A stretch of DNA of 64,000 nucleotides from Amoebophrya sp. A120 (taxonomy: Eukaryota > Sar > Dinophyceae > Syndiniales > Amoebophryaceae). How positions within the stretch are numbered: the stretch's first letter is position 1; every line of letters starts with the position of its first letter. Position numbers and translations under genes: made by a program. Location: assembly GCA_905178155.1 (NCBI GenBank), contig CAJINV010000008.1:806001-870000 (forward strand), read 5' to 3'. Below the pieces are notes generated by a model, which was not told the origin of the DNA, did no database searches, and worked only from the letters and a program-made list of their open reading frames with translations. Below are positions 31,750 to 43,200 of this stretch, piece after piece.

Positions 31750-32824
31750 ATGGACGGAACTGCAGGATCCAGTAACGGGCATGCTTCCCTGAAGCGGGAA
31801 CGCAGTGAGGCTGAGGATGTGGACGTGATCTTCGTGACGGGCAACCAGAGCAAAGTAAATGAGGTGAATCGATATTTTGAGGAGCTGGAGCAGAACGATG
31901 GTCCAGCTGCTGGTGACAAAAAAAAGAACAAGAAGATCAACATTCGTGCCGTGAAGTTGGATTTGCCGGAGCTGCAGGGCGAGCCTGAGGATATCAGCGC
32001 AGAAAAGTGTTTGCAAGCGTATCGTGAATACTGGTCCTCCCTGGAGAAGACAGCACCGGGTGAGAATAAAGCCAAAGACTTTGTCATCTTTACCGAAGAC
32101 ACCTCGTTATGTTTTAACGCCCTGAACTACGATAAACAAACCAACTCCGCTTCCGCCTGGTTTCTTTTGTAAGGCTGCGAGGAGAAGCTGAAGCAGAATA
32201 TTTGCATGTGTATTTTGCTATGTATGAATGCAGCTACGTGACGGTTGCATCGAGATTGATATGCAACTTTTCATTATGTCATGTCGTGCGGTCGAGTCAT
32301 ACTGATCGAGATCCATGATCATGTTGAACAACTTGTTCCACCGAAGCGGCCAACGTTTCAAAAAGAACTCGGTCTGCTTCAGCACCTGATGCGACTGAAG
32401 GGGTGGAGGGGGAGTTGTGACGCTCGATACGCATGGGCTGCCGGGGCCTTACGTGAAATGGTTCTTGGAGAAGACGGGCTGCGAGGGTCTCAACAACCTG
32501 CTGGCCGCCTACGAAGACAAAACGGGCTTTGCCCAGACCATATTTGCCTGTTGCGGCACCCTGTCTTGCTTTCAGGAAAACAAGGCCGGAAACGACGGCC
32601 CGCAAGTCCGGACGTTTGTGGGACAGACACACGGACAGATTGTGCCCGCGCGTGGAGATCCAAATTTTGGAGGGAAGGGCAAGGGCTGGGATCCGGTTTT
32701 CCTCCCTGACGACTCCGCGGAGCGCCACACCTATGCGGAAATGTCGCCCTCCGCGAAAAACAAAATTTCCCATCGTTCCCGCTCCTTGGCTAAGCTTCAC
32801 AAGTTTCTTCTGGAAATCTTGTAA
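31750..32824 (+). CDS. Inosine triphosphate pyrophosphatase (Ham1/ITPA family)
   Basis: Exons 31750-32134 and 32430-32824 give 259 residues. The family pattern is complete: N-terminal [14 protein letters not shown] (substrate/phosphate site), [13 protein letters not shown], then across the intron [45 protein letters not shown]. The enzyme hydrolyses ITP, dITP and XTP to the monophosphate plus pyrophosphate and keeps deaminated purines out of nucleotide pools; it is usually cytosolic. An acidic leader of about 24 residues and a Lys-rich insertion ([12 protein letters not shown]) extend the usual length of about 190. The intron splits the conserved active-site stretch and is itself a repeat-flanked element (CGATA duplication). 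The downstream exon fits only if one CGATA copy is removed, giving [12 protein letters not shown]. Confidence 0.93.
32135..32424. mobile_element. Introner-like element forming the ITPase intron
   Basis: Flanked by 5-bp CGATA repeats (32130-32134, 32425-32429). Weak inverted ends: CCAACTCCGCTTCCGCC at the left against the reverse complement of the right end, CACAACTCCCCCTCCACC. Unlike the other introners it lacks a TAT(C/G) terminus. Removal of the element and one CGATA restores the ITPase frame; GT-AG cannot. Confidence 0.6.
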
Positions 32825-33586
32825 AAACAGATTGACAGCTTCTGCTAGATGTTGGAGTGAGAGCTAATGGATAATAAATACTGCGGCTATCCCGGAGGTC
32901 GAGGTGGTTTGGGGAAGACTTGAACGAAATGTACTGGCGGCCGTAAAGGAGTACTTACACACAAAGAAACGCGGAATCGCAATAAAACTTTTGTTTCCAA
33001 TGATTTTCGTACAAGATAATCGGCAAAGAGTTTTTGCCACAGAAATGCATCACATACCAATCTTCGCAATTGCGTCACTGTTGATGACGTGAATATATCC
33101 CAGAGACTGCGCATAAAGTTTTAGCCCAGGAATACAGTCAATAAGTTCCTCGTTAGGATTTGATTATGTCGTTCCAGGCACTACTTCGTGGGAGACGAAG
33201 CCATGCCTGCGTGTTCATATGAAATTGCTCGTGGTATGACGGGACCACGTCGAAATCAGCGACTCTGCCATCGGTTTTCAAGTACTCTACACAGGAAAGC
33301 AGCGAAAGTCAGTGACATGCACGCGGCAGTGTCAGTGTACCGAGCATGGTGGTCTCCAGATTTGAAAGTCTGGTCATTCATCTGAATTTTGTTCGTGATG
33401 AGTGCGAACGTGCAGCTCTCGCATTGATCAGTGCTAGCCAATGAACCTCGTCTCAGTAATGTACTTCAGTGTCGCTTCAGCGTTCTACTTCTATTCGGTA
33501 AATTAAGTTCATCTAATCGCTTTCATTAGATCGAGGGAACATCAAGCAGCTTCGTAGTACAACTGGTAGACGAGTGCAGAAGCAGG
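32825..33586. other. Intergenic stretch
   Basis: 760 bp with no supportable feature on either strand. Confidence 0.45.
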
Positions 33587-36500
33587 ATGTTGTACGCGTG
33601 CATGCGGGAGAAACGCTTTCTGCGAGGTCTCAGCGACGAAGTATTGGAGGTTAAACACCAGGTGCAGCTTGCCTATGGCCAGTGGGAGGAAAGGGAACTG
33701 CGGAATCTGCAATGCGGGGATTTTTGCCGAATGGTTCTTGCAAGGCGTCTGGGGGTCCCGGCAGCGTGTGTCGCACTCCTGCCAGAGGACGAAGATACAC
33801 AAGACGAGGAGGAAGATGATAGCGCGTCTGGCGGTGTCTGTGAGAGCCAAGTCGTGAGTGACGAACTACCCTCCACGGCCGCTGCGCCGCGCGAAAGGCA
33901 AGGAGATCATGGCAGAGGAGCACAAGAGCAGACGCAGCGAGGCCAGGACAGCTCCTGGGATGAGCACGGCGAATCGTTAGCGGCTACGGCTTTTGATTTT
34001 GGCCCGCCGGAGCCCTTCTTGCCCTACAGTGCCCGGTTGTTTCCCGCGGCCGACAGTAGAACTTCTGGGGTCCCTTCCACCCCCAGAACCACGACACGCT
34101 TTCTGCGGGCGAGGTGTCACCGGGTTGTGGTCAATACGGCGTCATGGCGTCTCACGTGCAACCGTAAGGTCCCTTCCGAGAGGACACCGACCGTTGGCAA
34201 GGGGGCTGTCGTGCCGGATTTCGGAAATCGACGGCTGTACGTGCAATCAGTGCCATTAGGATCAGGGGAGCAACACCGTCAGAGAGTGCGGGACTTTATA
34301 TGCTGGAACGTTTTGTGTAGGCAGCAAGTAGCAACTAATACTAATCTGAATTGATAGAAGCCGTCGGCAATGGGGAAAACAAAATGGGTGAGAAGATATC
34401 ATGAATGGAAACAGGGTTGTGAATGAATCTGTGATAATGCAGCATTGCTAAGGGGAAAGCTAGCCGAAGCAGTTCTTAAATTTTGGTTTACTGATTTCGC
34501 TGCGTTGAACTGATGGATTCTGTATAGTTTGACTGCAGTAGCACTGTGCTGCCCCGTAGTTCCACGGGAATACCACAAGCGACGACGCTCTTTCCGACCG
34601 GGCCCCATCCGTTTTTAGACGGTATCCTGTTTCTGCTGGAAATGGAATGCGGTGTCACCACCAGTGACGCGAGTGGACGTGTGGCAGCGACTGCTGCAGG
34701 CCGTAGTGCGCAAGAACATGTTGGCGCAACGTCGACCCTAACACGGAAACTGTTGCGCAAGCCCATTCGCGTGGATCCGGTGGACCGATTTTTGACGCAC
34801 CAGCAGCTGCCCATTTTTCTGCAGGCAGCGCTGCGTTTCCTTTTTGAGAATCGCATGCTGCACCACGCAGGCTGCACCGCCGATGAAGCGAGAAAGGCCG
34901 CGGCGCTCTCTGCAAGTTCCGCAAGTATAAATGACCGGGAGGGCCGGGCAGTGGCGATCGCTTGTTCCTCGGTCGTGACTTCTGAATCTCCCCTGGCAGA
35001 GTTCGTGCGGGATGACATGGTCGCGCTCGTCGAGGCCGTGCTCGAGTGTGAGCTTGAGCAATGGTTTCATCTTGACTGCGCGGAGGACGCGGTTAATCCG
35101 AGCTACCACCGGCCACATTGGCTAGTAGACGAAGCGCACCGCCAGCATCTGGCGCAGTCATCTTCAGCTGCAACATCAAACGCATACACAGAGGACTCCC
35201 AACAAGATGCGGGTAGCAGCGCCGAGGAGGAGGCCGCAAGCTCATGTCTGTCGCTGCCAAAGCCAAAAGAAGTGGGCGATTGGGTTCTAGACGTGGAGCC
35301 ACCTGCTCCGTCCGACCTTATTCCAAGCCAAAGAACATCGGAGCACGGGGCCTCGTTAGAGCCAGACGCGCCGGCTGCTCCTTCACTGTCGCAGCGACCC
35401 TACTATTTGGGACTCTCGCCGGGGGGTGAGGACCCAGCACGCGAGCAGGACCAGCAGGCATGGGTTTCGTCCGTGTTGTTCGAACGAGACGGCTCCGGCT
35501 GCATTCCACTACACGCAGCGGTTTACGGTTTGACCAGTGCCCCTGCAGTGCCATCGGCAGGGGGGCACCGAGGAAATGTGTCGGCCTCCGCCTCCCTGAC
35601 GTCGCGTAGCAGTAGTTTGATTGCGTCGCGTCTGATGGAGCACGAGCGCACGCTCATGCTGCTTGAACGGGGAAGAAGAAGCACAAAAAGCGGCTTTGTG
35701 GAGAAACGAACACGGATCATGTCACCCTCGACAAAAAATCTGGCTCAACCAAAGGCAGGAGGTGAGACGGTCCTGAGACGAGTACTGGATGGGGAAAAAG
35801 GATCAACGAAGGTGCTTTTGGAGGACACTCCTGCACAACACCTGCGTACGTTTTCGCGTCACCGCATACGGAACTTGATGCCATGGCCCCAACGTGGCTA
35901 CGCAATGCAAAGAAATGCGTGTTGTAAGTACTTGGGATCGATGAGAAATCGATTGGCGACATAGATTCATGTCGGAAACGTTGGAAAAAGCTATCCGCCT
36001 GGTAGATAGTCCGTGTAGCATGAACAGGATGGAGATTTCAGTATGATGCAGCGCGAGAAATAAATCGCGACGGGGAAGTCTGAAAGAAGACCAACATGCT
36101 AATTTGCATTGCATGTTCTGCATACACCACAGGATCAGCTCGGGGCTGCACTATCACAATATGAAAGCTTCGATGAGGCCGCCGACAGTTTTGAAATGTC
36201 GACAGCTCCGCCTGGAGTCGACTCCCGGGGCGTGCTTTATTGGTGCTGGCAACTCTTGGTGCGAGACCATTATCATAGTGAGCGAGACTGCTAGCGTACC
36301 ACACGGGCTGCTCAATGAAGAGAAAAAGTGCATAATCGCAGCTGCGAGCAGCAGAGAGTATTTGTATGTTTGTCTCAAATGATAATGATAGTTAGATGTA
36401 TCTGATTCTGTCGCGGCGGGAGAGCTTAGCCAATGTATGGGCTGCTGTTTGCTTATTTTTTTTGTCAAACTCAAAGTAAGCAAAAACTGCACCGTTTGTT

Positions 36501-37347
36501 CGTGCTAGCGTGTTTGGCCACGATGCGCTTAACACGGGAAGCACGCCCTTCTACCAGGCCTGTGCAGAAAGCGCCGACGAAGGTGCGGCCTGCTTTTTGT
36601 TGGACGAGGCCCGCCAGTTTTTTGGCGCGCAGATCGAAGGTTTTTCCACCGGCGAAATTCCTGAACAGGGGGACAGCCTCTGCGATAAGGGACGAGATTT
36701 TACCCATGTTGCCGAAGAGGAACGCACGAACCGTTACTGGGTGCAGTACGTGCGACACGTCCTGCGGGTGCCGGCACGAAACGGCATGAATGTGTTGCAT
36801 GTGGCTTGTTTCAATCTTAATGTGCCACTCGTGCATTTTCTCTTGTCAGGTGTCAGGGACGTGAACAATGTGGAAGTAATCGACGCACCCCTACTCGATG
36901 TGAACCACGCGAATACCGCGAACGGCTGCGCACCCCTGCACTACACCGCTTGCAACTTTGGTATGCCTCGCTCAAGTCGTGCCCCTCTCAAGCTCTGGGA
37001 GTTGTTGTGCGATAGAAACAAGTAGTTCGGATAACGGACTTAGCAGCTCTGTCCTTCTATTTCTGCAGCGACAAGAACAAACCGAAGGTGACAGACCCGC
37101 TTTGTCATGCAGGTGCTGATGGGAATTTGATAGCCGTACTCCGGAGGGTTCGAGAACTGCGAGACTTGAGCAAGGCATACGGGGCCGAAAGACAGTCGAA
37201 GTAGCCCGATTGTTGCTCGAAGCTGGCGCCGACGTGCACCGTGCCACGCTGCAAGGGGAGACCGCGGTGACGCAGGCGCGAAACATGTCGCACAATCGGA
37301 CATTGGTCCGGCTGCTGACAGAATATGGCGCCGAAGAGTCAAACTGA
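33587..37347 (+). CDS. Ankyrin-repeat protein, multi-exon
   Basis: Coding blocks in order: 33587-34330 (start ATG, then RLGVPAACVALLPEDED, Ser/Glu-rich linker), about 34539-35923 (FLDGILFLLEMECGVTT; later DGSGCIPLHAAVYGLTSAP, an ankyrin helix), about 36133-36275 (DQLGAALSQYESFDEAADSF), about 36501-36960 (NTGSTPFYQACAESADEGAA; NGMNVLHVACFNLNVPLVHF; NGCAPLHYTACNFG), about 37071-37120 and about 37160-37347 (TVEVARLLLEAGADVHRATL, QGETAVTQARN, LVRLLTEYGAEE, stop). The xxG-TPLHxA-type and VxxLLLxxGAD-type motifs identify ankyrin repeats, which bind partner proteins. The repeat array is split and loosely spaced by disordered insertions. Exon joins inside the gene are not all phase-resolved, and the first block could be a separate gene. 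Confidence 0.65.
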
Positions 37348-40280
37348 AAGATTGCAATCGAGTTCATGTAGCTAAAATTTCCCGTACTGGACTGATTTGT
37401 CTGTGAACCCTAAACCCTTGACTACTACCTCAGCACAGAGCGGACGCCAGGTTTCGGCGTAAGAAAACAACGCAAACTACTGTCTGGACAAGAAATACTT
37501 TATTCAAAAAAAGCTTTGGGCACAGTAGTGGTTCCTCTGCTACAGCTGATTATTCCGTGTGGCATGGTTGCCTCGCTGATGGCTTGCAATTCGAGAGGAA
37601 CTGACAAGAGGCAGAGTGAGCACAGAGATCGCAGCTCGCTGCAGACTTGCATTTGGGTTTTTTTCATCATTCTCAGCGAGAGGTTCACGTTCAGCTACTA
37701 ACAGCAGAGCGGATAAGGTCCTTGTCAGTAACCAATTCGTGGATGTTATTGAGTCAGCATGGGTGGTCCACCTGAGTAGAGGGGGATCGCTATCAAACAA
37801 ATTTGTTACAACATCGTACGTCTGTAAACGTAGTGTCTCGGTAGAACAAGGACTCGGCACTGCACGAGATCTTCTTGTCGGGTCTGCGGATGAAGGTGTG
37901 AAGTGGAGCGGTCGTGTAACAGTTGGCACGACCGTCCTGGACATTATGGTGCCTCCACTCCAGCGCGCTTCCTGCCACAGCCTCGGGTCTAGCACGGCGC
38001 TTCGACGAGGACTTCTAGGTTTTCTGTGGCTGGCCAGTACCTCGTTGCAGGAAAAATTCGGTCTCGTCACTCGTGTCGGAGCGGTCTCTTCGCGAACGAA
38101 ACGGCAAGAAAAGAGCAGTGGAGGAAGTTTAAGAAAAGATTCGAGGAAAGATCCAGCCGCGGTTGTGGACACACCGAGTGACCTGGAGGACCCGGTCCAG
38201 GAGAAACTTCATGCAGGTCTTTTGAAATAACAAGTTCAAATTCAATCCCTTGAAATTTCGGGATGCTGGTGTTGCTTCTAACTTTAAGAAATACAGAACT
38301 CGTATCCGACCACTTCCACTGGAGGTGGAGGAAAGCACGAATCGCATGAATGATTTAGACCACGGTCCACGCTCAGACTTCGCTTTTTCGATGGTTATAA
38401 ATATGATGCTTAAAAAAAATAAAACGATTCGCTTTTCAGTTCCACACACGGAAGCAAGTCCGCAACTTGTGACGGCCGAAGACATATGGGCGTGCAACAC
38501 ATACACAGTTCCCTACACGAAATCCTTTGCATGTGAACAAGCAGATTCACTTTTATCTGTAAAGTAACAGTAAGTGTGATGACACATAATTGCATACATC
38601 ATTCTGCCTATAACCAACACCAAGTTCTACTAGGGGTCCGTGGAGGTGTTTGGCATTTTGAGAAGACACGAAAAATGATCTGGCCATGGAGAATGCTCCG
38701 AAAGTGGAGGAATTTTTGCCGGTGACCCCGAAGACCGCCGCTGCAATGGCCGACGCCGATGAGAAGGAGCTGCACGTGTTCTTATCCAAAATCATCACTC
38801 GGATTCGTTTACGGGGACGCCTTTGTAAAAAACTTTCTTGCATGCTCGGATGTGTTCTTTTTGTGCATCAGCGACTCGACGACGGCAACGTGGTTAGTCA
38901 CAGCGATGTACTTCGTTGCGCGAATGAATGACACCCCGTAGCGATCGGCATCGGAATCACGGACAAGGGCCGAGTTTATGCACGAACGCAAGTAATGCGA
39001 TATGCATGCAATTGTTAACCTCCCTGGCTTTGTCCGGTCCGAGTGTTTTTGCGTGGCATATCGTCCGCCACTGGGCTATACCGCAACGACTACGATGAAT
39101 CAAACATTTTTTATCGTTTTCTTTGGCCTCTGCCTCACCTCCTTGCTCTTTTTCACCGCACAGGGGTTTCTCTCCGTGTTTTTGCGGGGCTACAAATAGA
39201 TCGCTTTTTTTTTGCATCACTGCTCGTCGCATTTTTTTTGCATGATTGATGTTGGAAGCGCGTTCTCGCGACGTAGTTTTTTCTTTTCCACTCTGGTTGA
39301 TTCAGCAAATCCAGGCAAAGATGCTATTCTATCCTTACGTGAGACCACGAAGAGGAACGATGAACAATAAGTCGCTATGGATTGCACTTACTCGTTGTAT
39401 GTTTTCTAACTCTCACACTTTGCAACGCATGCAACATTCAAGGCCCTGTGATAGACACTTTTTGCGACACTGCGCAATCTCACTCGGCTTTACCTGTTCA
39501 CTACAGAAAGCTGTTTGTACAACTTGGTACCATCCTCGCGTCAATCACAAGGCTAGCGACGTTCGGTCCTGTTAGAGGTATCTGCTCAGTAGAGCAAGGA
39601 AAATTCGGTCGTAGAGGAAAGACATCGGTCGAATGATAATCCACAAAACAAACAGAGCAACAAGAAGACCAGTGACAAATTCTGTCAATATTTATAGAAC
39701 GCTGTCGTTGTTTAAACTTTGCACAAGGATTATCGGTTCATCGTCTTTCGTTCCATTTTTGCGGTCCAGTACCGATTTCGTCCATACATTCGTGCCTCTT
39801 TGGAATTTCACATGGTCTTTGATGTCGTTCATCATGTCGCATTCATGCCGGAAGATAGAAGAGTTCGTTGCGTTTCGTGTTTGCTGTTTTTGTACTTAGA
39901 GACTTTATTCTTTCATTAGCATAACCATGACAGGACCAATACCTTGCTTCTGTTCCCTCAACCCCTTTTCCAGCGTTTTCCCCGTCTCATCGGAAAGTAA
40001 GTAAGTCAGTGTGCATAGGAAACCAGCCTGTGTCTTCACCGAGGAAATTAATTCTACCCACTTTTACCCCGTATACATTTTCAATTACGTTGACAACGGG
40101 AATTTCTTCGCTGTCTTGCCCAACAGTTCATTTCTTTTTTACCAATAAGTTGCCAGCATAAGATAGAATTCGTATGACCGCAAGATTTGGTGCTTAGGCG
40201 AAGCAGGGCGAAAACAGAATCCTTCCACTGCTTGCGTGCGCGAACAAGTACTCGCCATCCCGGCGTTGCGGTAGATCACC
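37348..40280. other. Long gene-poor stretch, 2.9 kb
   Basis: A 204-codon plus-strand frame (37616-38230, Ser/Arg/Val-rich, no motif) overlaps a 210-codon minus-strand frame (37540-38172); neither is recognisable and at most one could be real. A short ATG-led segment at 38686-38808 (KVEEFLPVTPKTAAAMADAD) looks protein-like but has no continuation I can trace. T-rich segments lie near 39200-39240. Otherwise nothing was seen. Confidence 0.35.
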
Positions 40281-43200
40281 ATGGCTTCCCGTCGAAGCCG
40301 CACGGGTGCGGGGGGAGAGGCGGAGGCGTCCGCTCCCGCTCCCCGGCGCAGCCGCGGTGCGGCACCCAGTAGCAGTGCCGATAGCAATAACATCAAGGTC
40401 TGCATCCGGGTGCGACCTTTCATTGAGCGCGAGAAGGGAGAGAAGTGCATCGTGGAGATGCCGATGAAGGATGTGATGCGGGTCTTAGACGAGGACGGAA
40501 ACGCCCAGACCTTCAACTACGACAGGTGCTACTGGAGCCACAGCCGGGAGGACCCCCAGAACGGGTTCGCGGACCAAAACACCCTGATGAGCGAGCTCGG
40601 AATGGAACTCTTGAACAACTCGATTCGCGGGTACAACGACACGCTGTTCGCCTACGGGCAGACGGGCAGCGGGAAAACTTGGTCCGTGATCGGAGGGAAA
40701 GACATGAACCTGGACGCGGGACTGCTCCCGCGCATGGTGAACCAAGTGTTCCAAATGCTCGCCCAGCGAAAACAAGAGGAACCAGACTATCAAATGTGAA
40801 AATGTCTGGGTCTGGAAAAGTGTAGACCTGTCATGCAGATTTTCCATGACCCATGAGGCCTGGAATGCGGGACTTAGCATGACAGACTCTGCGAGGTCTC
40901 TGCCATGCCTATCCTGCATGAGAAACTCCCCTCCAACTTGGTCAAAAGTGTACAGCTTTTGGCACTCATGCAACACAGATTTTCGCATGCTTCAGATTTA
41001 CCATGACAAGTTGGAATCTTCCAGACCCAGACATTTTTGCAATTCATACAGACTGGACCTTCCAGATTCGCGTGTCGTACCTGGAGATTTACAACGACAA
41101 GCTGCGGGACCTGCTTAACCCGATCAAGCAGGGGCAGGACAAGTCCCTGGAAGTCCGGCAACACCCGAAATTCGGGATCTACGTGCCGGGGCTCACCGAG
41201 TCCGCATCCACAAGTTCCGAAGAGGTAAAGGCAGATAAGTTCAGAAAAAAATTCCGCACTAAAAAAGCAAGAAGAATGTGTATGTGATCATTATTAGGAG
41301 TATACTTAACACAGAGCAAAAACACATTAAAAATGAAATTTGACCCCCACCTCTCAGGTGATGAAATTGATGGATTTCGGGATGAAGGCCCGCTCCGTGG
41401 CGGCCACGAGTATGAATGACCGATCCTCCCGGTCGCACTGCATTTTTACGGTGTCCGTGACGCAGATCAAGGGCGACAACCCGGAGAAGCCGTTGTCGCT
41501 GTTGCGGTCCAAGATCAACTTGGTAGACCTGGCGGGTAGCGAGCGACAGAAGAAGACCAACGCCAGCGGGGACCGGCTGAAGGAGGGGGCGCAGATCAAC
41601 CAGTCGCTGACCAACCTGGCGCTGGTGATCCACGCACTGGCGAAGAGCTTCACAAACGAGGGCAAGAACGCCAACGATTTCGTCCCCTTCCGGAACAGCA
41701 AGCTGACGTACCTTTTGCAAGAATCCCTGGTGGGGAACAGCAAAACCGTGATGATCGCTGCGGTCAGCCCCGTATCCTGAGTAAAAACGTACCCACACCA
41801 GAGTCAAGTTGGAAAATCTGCTAGACAAATCGGCCAACTTTGCTTGTTTCGCATGACAAATTTGGACGCGTAGTGTAGTGCTGTTTGAGCTAGTTCAGCA
41901 GCATTACAGATCTAGTCGCTCATGCTGATTGGAGCATGACAAATTTCAAAACACCCTTAGAAAATGCTTCTCATGGGGCTCCGCATGACAAACATTTTAA
42001 GCATGCAGATTTGCATGTTTAGCATGACAACTATGGTGTGGGTACGTTTTTACTCAGGATACCCCGCTCGGTCAAATTACGACGAGACCATGTCGACGCT
42101 GCGGTTCGCGTATGAAATGTAAAAATGTCTGGGTCTGGAAGAATGCAAGTTTGTCATGCTTGTCTGGCATGACTCGGGAATCTGTGTTGCATTGGCACGA
42201 AAGAGCCCTCTTAACCGTCATGCGAAAAGGCAGTTTGCCATGCGGAATATGTAAGACATGGCAGCCACAAAATTTGTCATGCATAGCTGCGTATTGCGGC
42301 GCGTCTATCATTCACTTTTAGCATTACAAGTTTCCAGACCCAGACATTTTTGCATTTCATATCGCGAACTCCGTGAAGGAAATCCAAACGAAGGCGATCG
42401 TGAATCAGGTACTGGTTTACAAATTGATTTTTTTGAACGTAGCATTTATTTTTGCTGGTGCACCTTTTTTTTTCCCGCCTGGATATTTCTAATAAATAAA
42501 GTCACAGATAAATGAAAACAAAAAGGCAGGAGTACTGAGTTTGAATTGGCGCTGCGGTCATCTCTGCCATACTTTTTCTTTTGTGCCGTTGATATGTAAA
42601 TGGTCGCACGGTCTTCATCTTGATGAACATGAATACTGATGTAAGTCCTATACGAAACAACCATGACCCCCCTTTCCACAGGAAGCGGACGCGGACATTA
42701 TCGCGCAGTTGAAGGCGGAGATCAAGGCGTTGAAGGGCGAGGGCGGCGCGGCGGTGAGCGACGCGGGCACCCAGGAGCAGCTGGCCATGCTGAACGACCT
42801 GGTCGGCAAGTACGGCAGCAACTTCCGGCAGGAGGTGGAGGCCGCGCAGCAGATGGAGCAGATGCGGCAGCAGGCGCTGGTGGACATGGGGCTGTCCGGA
42901 AAGGGCATGGCCACCGCCATGAACATGAACCCCAACACGCCCTACCTGATGAACGTGGCCGACGACCCGAGCCTGACCGGTTGTTTGGTGTATTTTATCC
43001 CCATCAACGAGGAGGTGACCATCGGGTCCGACGCCAGTTGCACCATCAAGCTGAACGGGCTGGGCATCGCCCCGGTGATGTGCCAGCTGGTGAACTTCAA
43101 CCACACCCGCGTCCACGTGAAGCCGGTGGCGGATCCCGAGACGGGCAAGTACGGGCGGCTGCTGCGGAACGGGCGCGCCATCGGGAGCACGCCCACCACG

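Noticed and set aside
33587-34354. Ubiquitin-like domain at the start of the ankyrin protein
   Set aside because: GDFCRMVLARRLGVPAACVA faintly resembles a ubiquitin-like helix, but the flanking strands are not visible.
37540-38172. 210-codon minus-strand frame
   Set aside because: Overlaps an equally long plus-strand frame, and neither has a recognisable feature or splice context; mentioned only within the gene-poor stretch.
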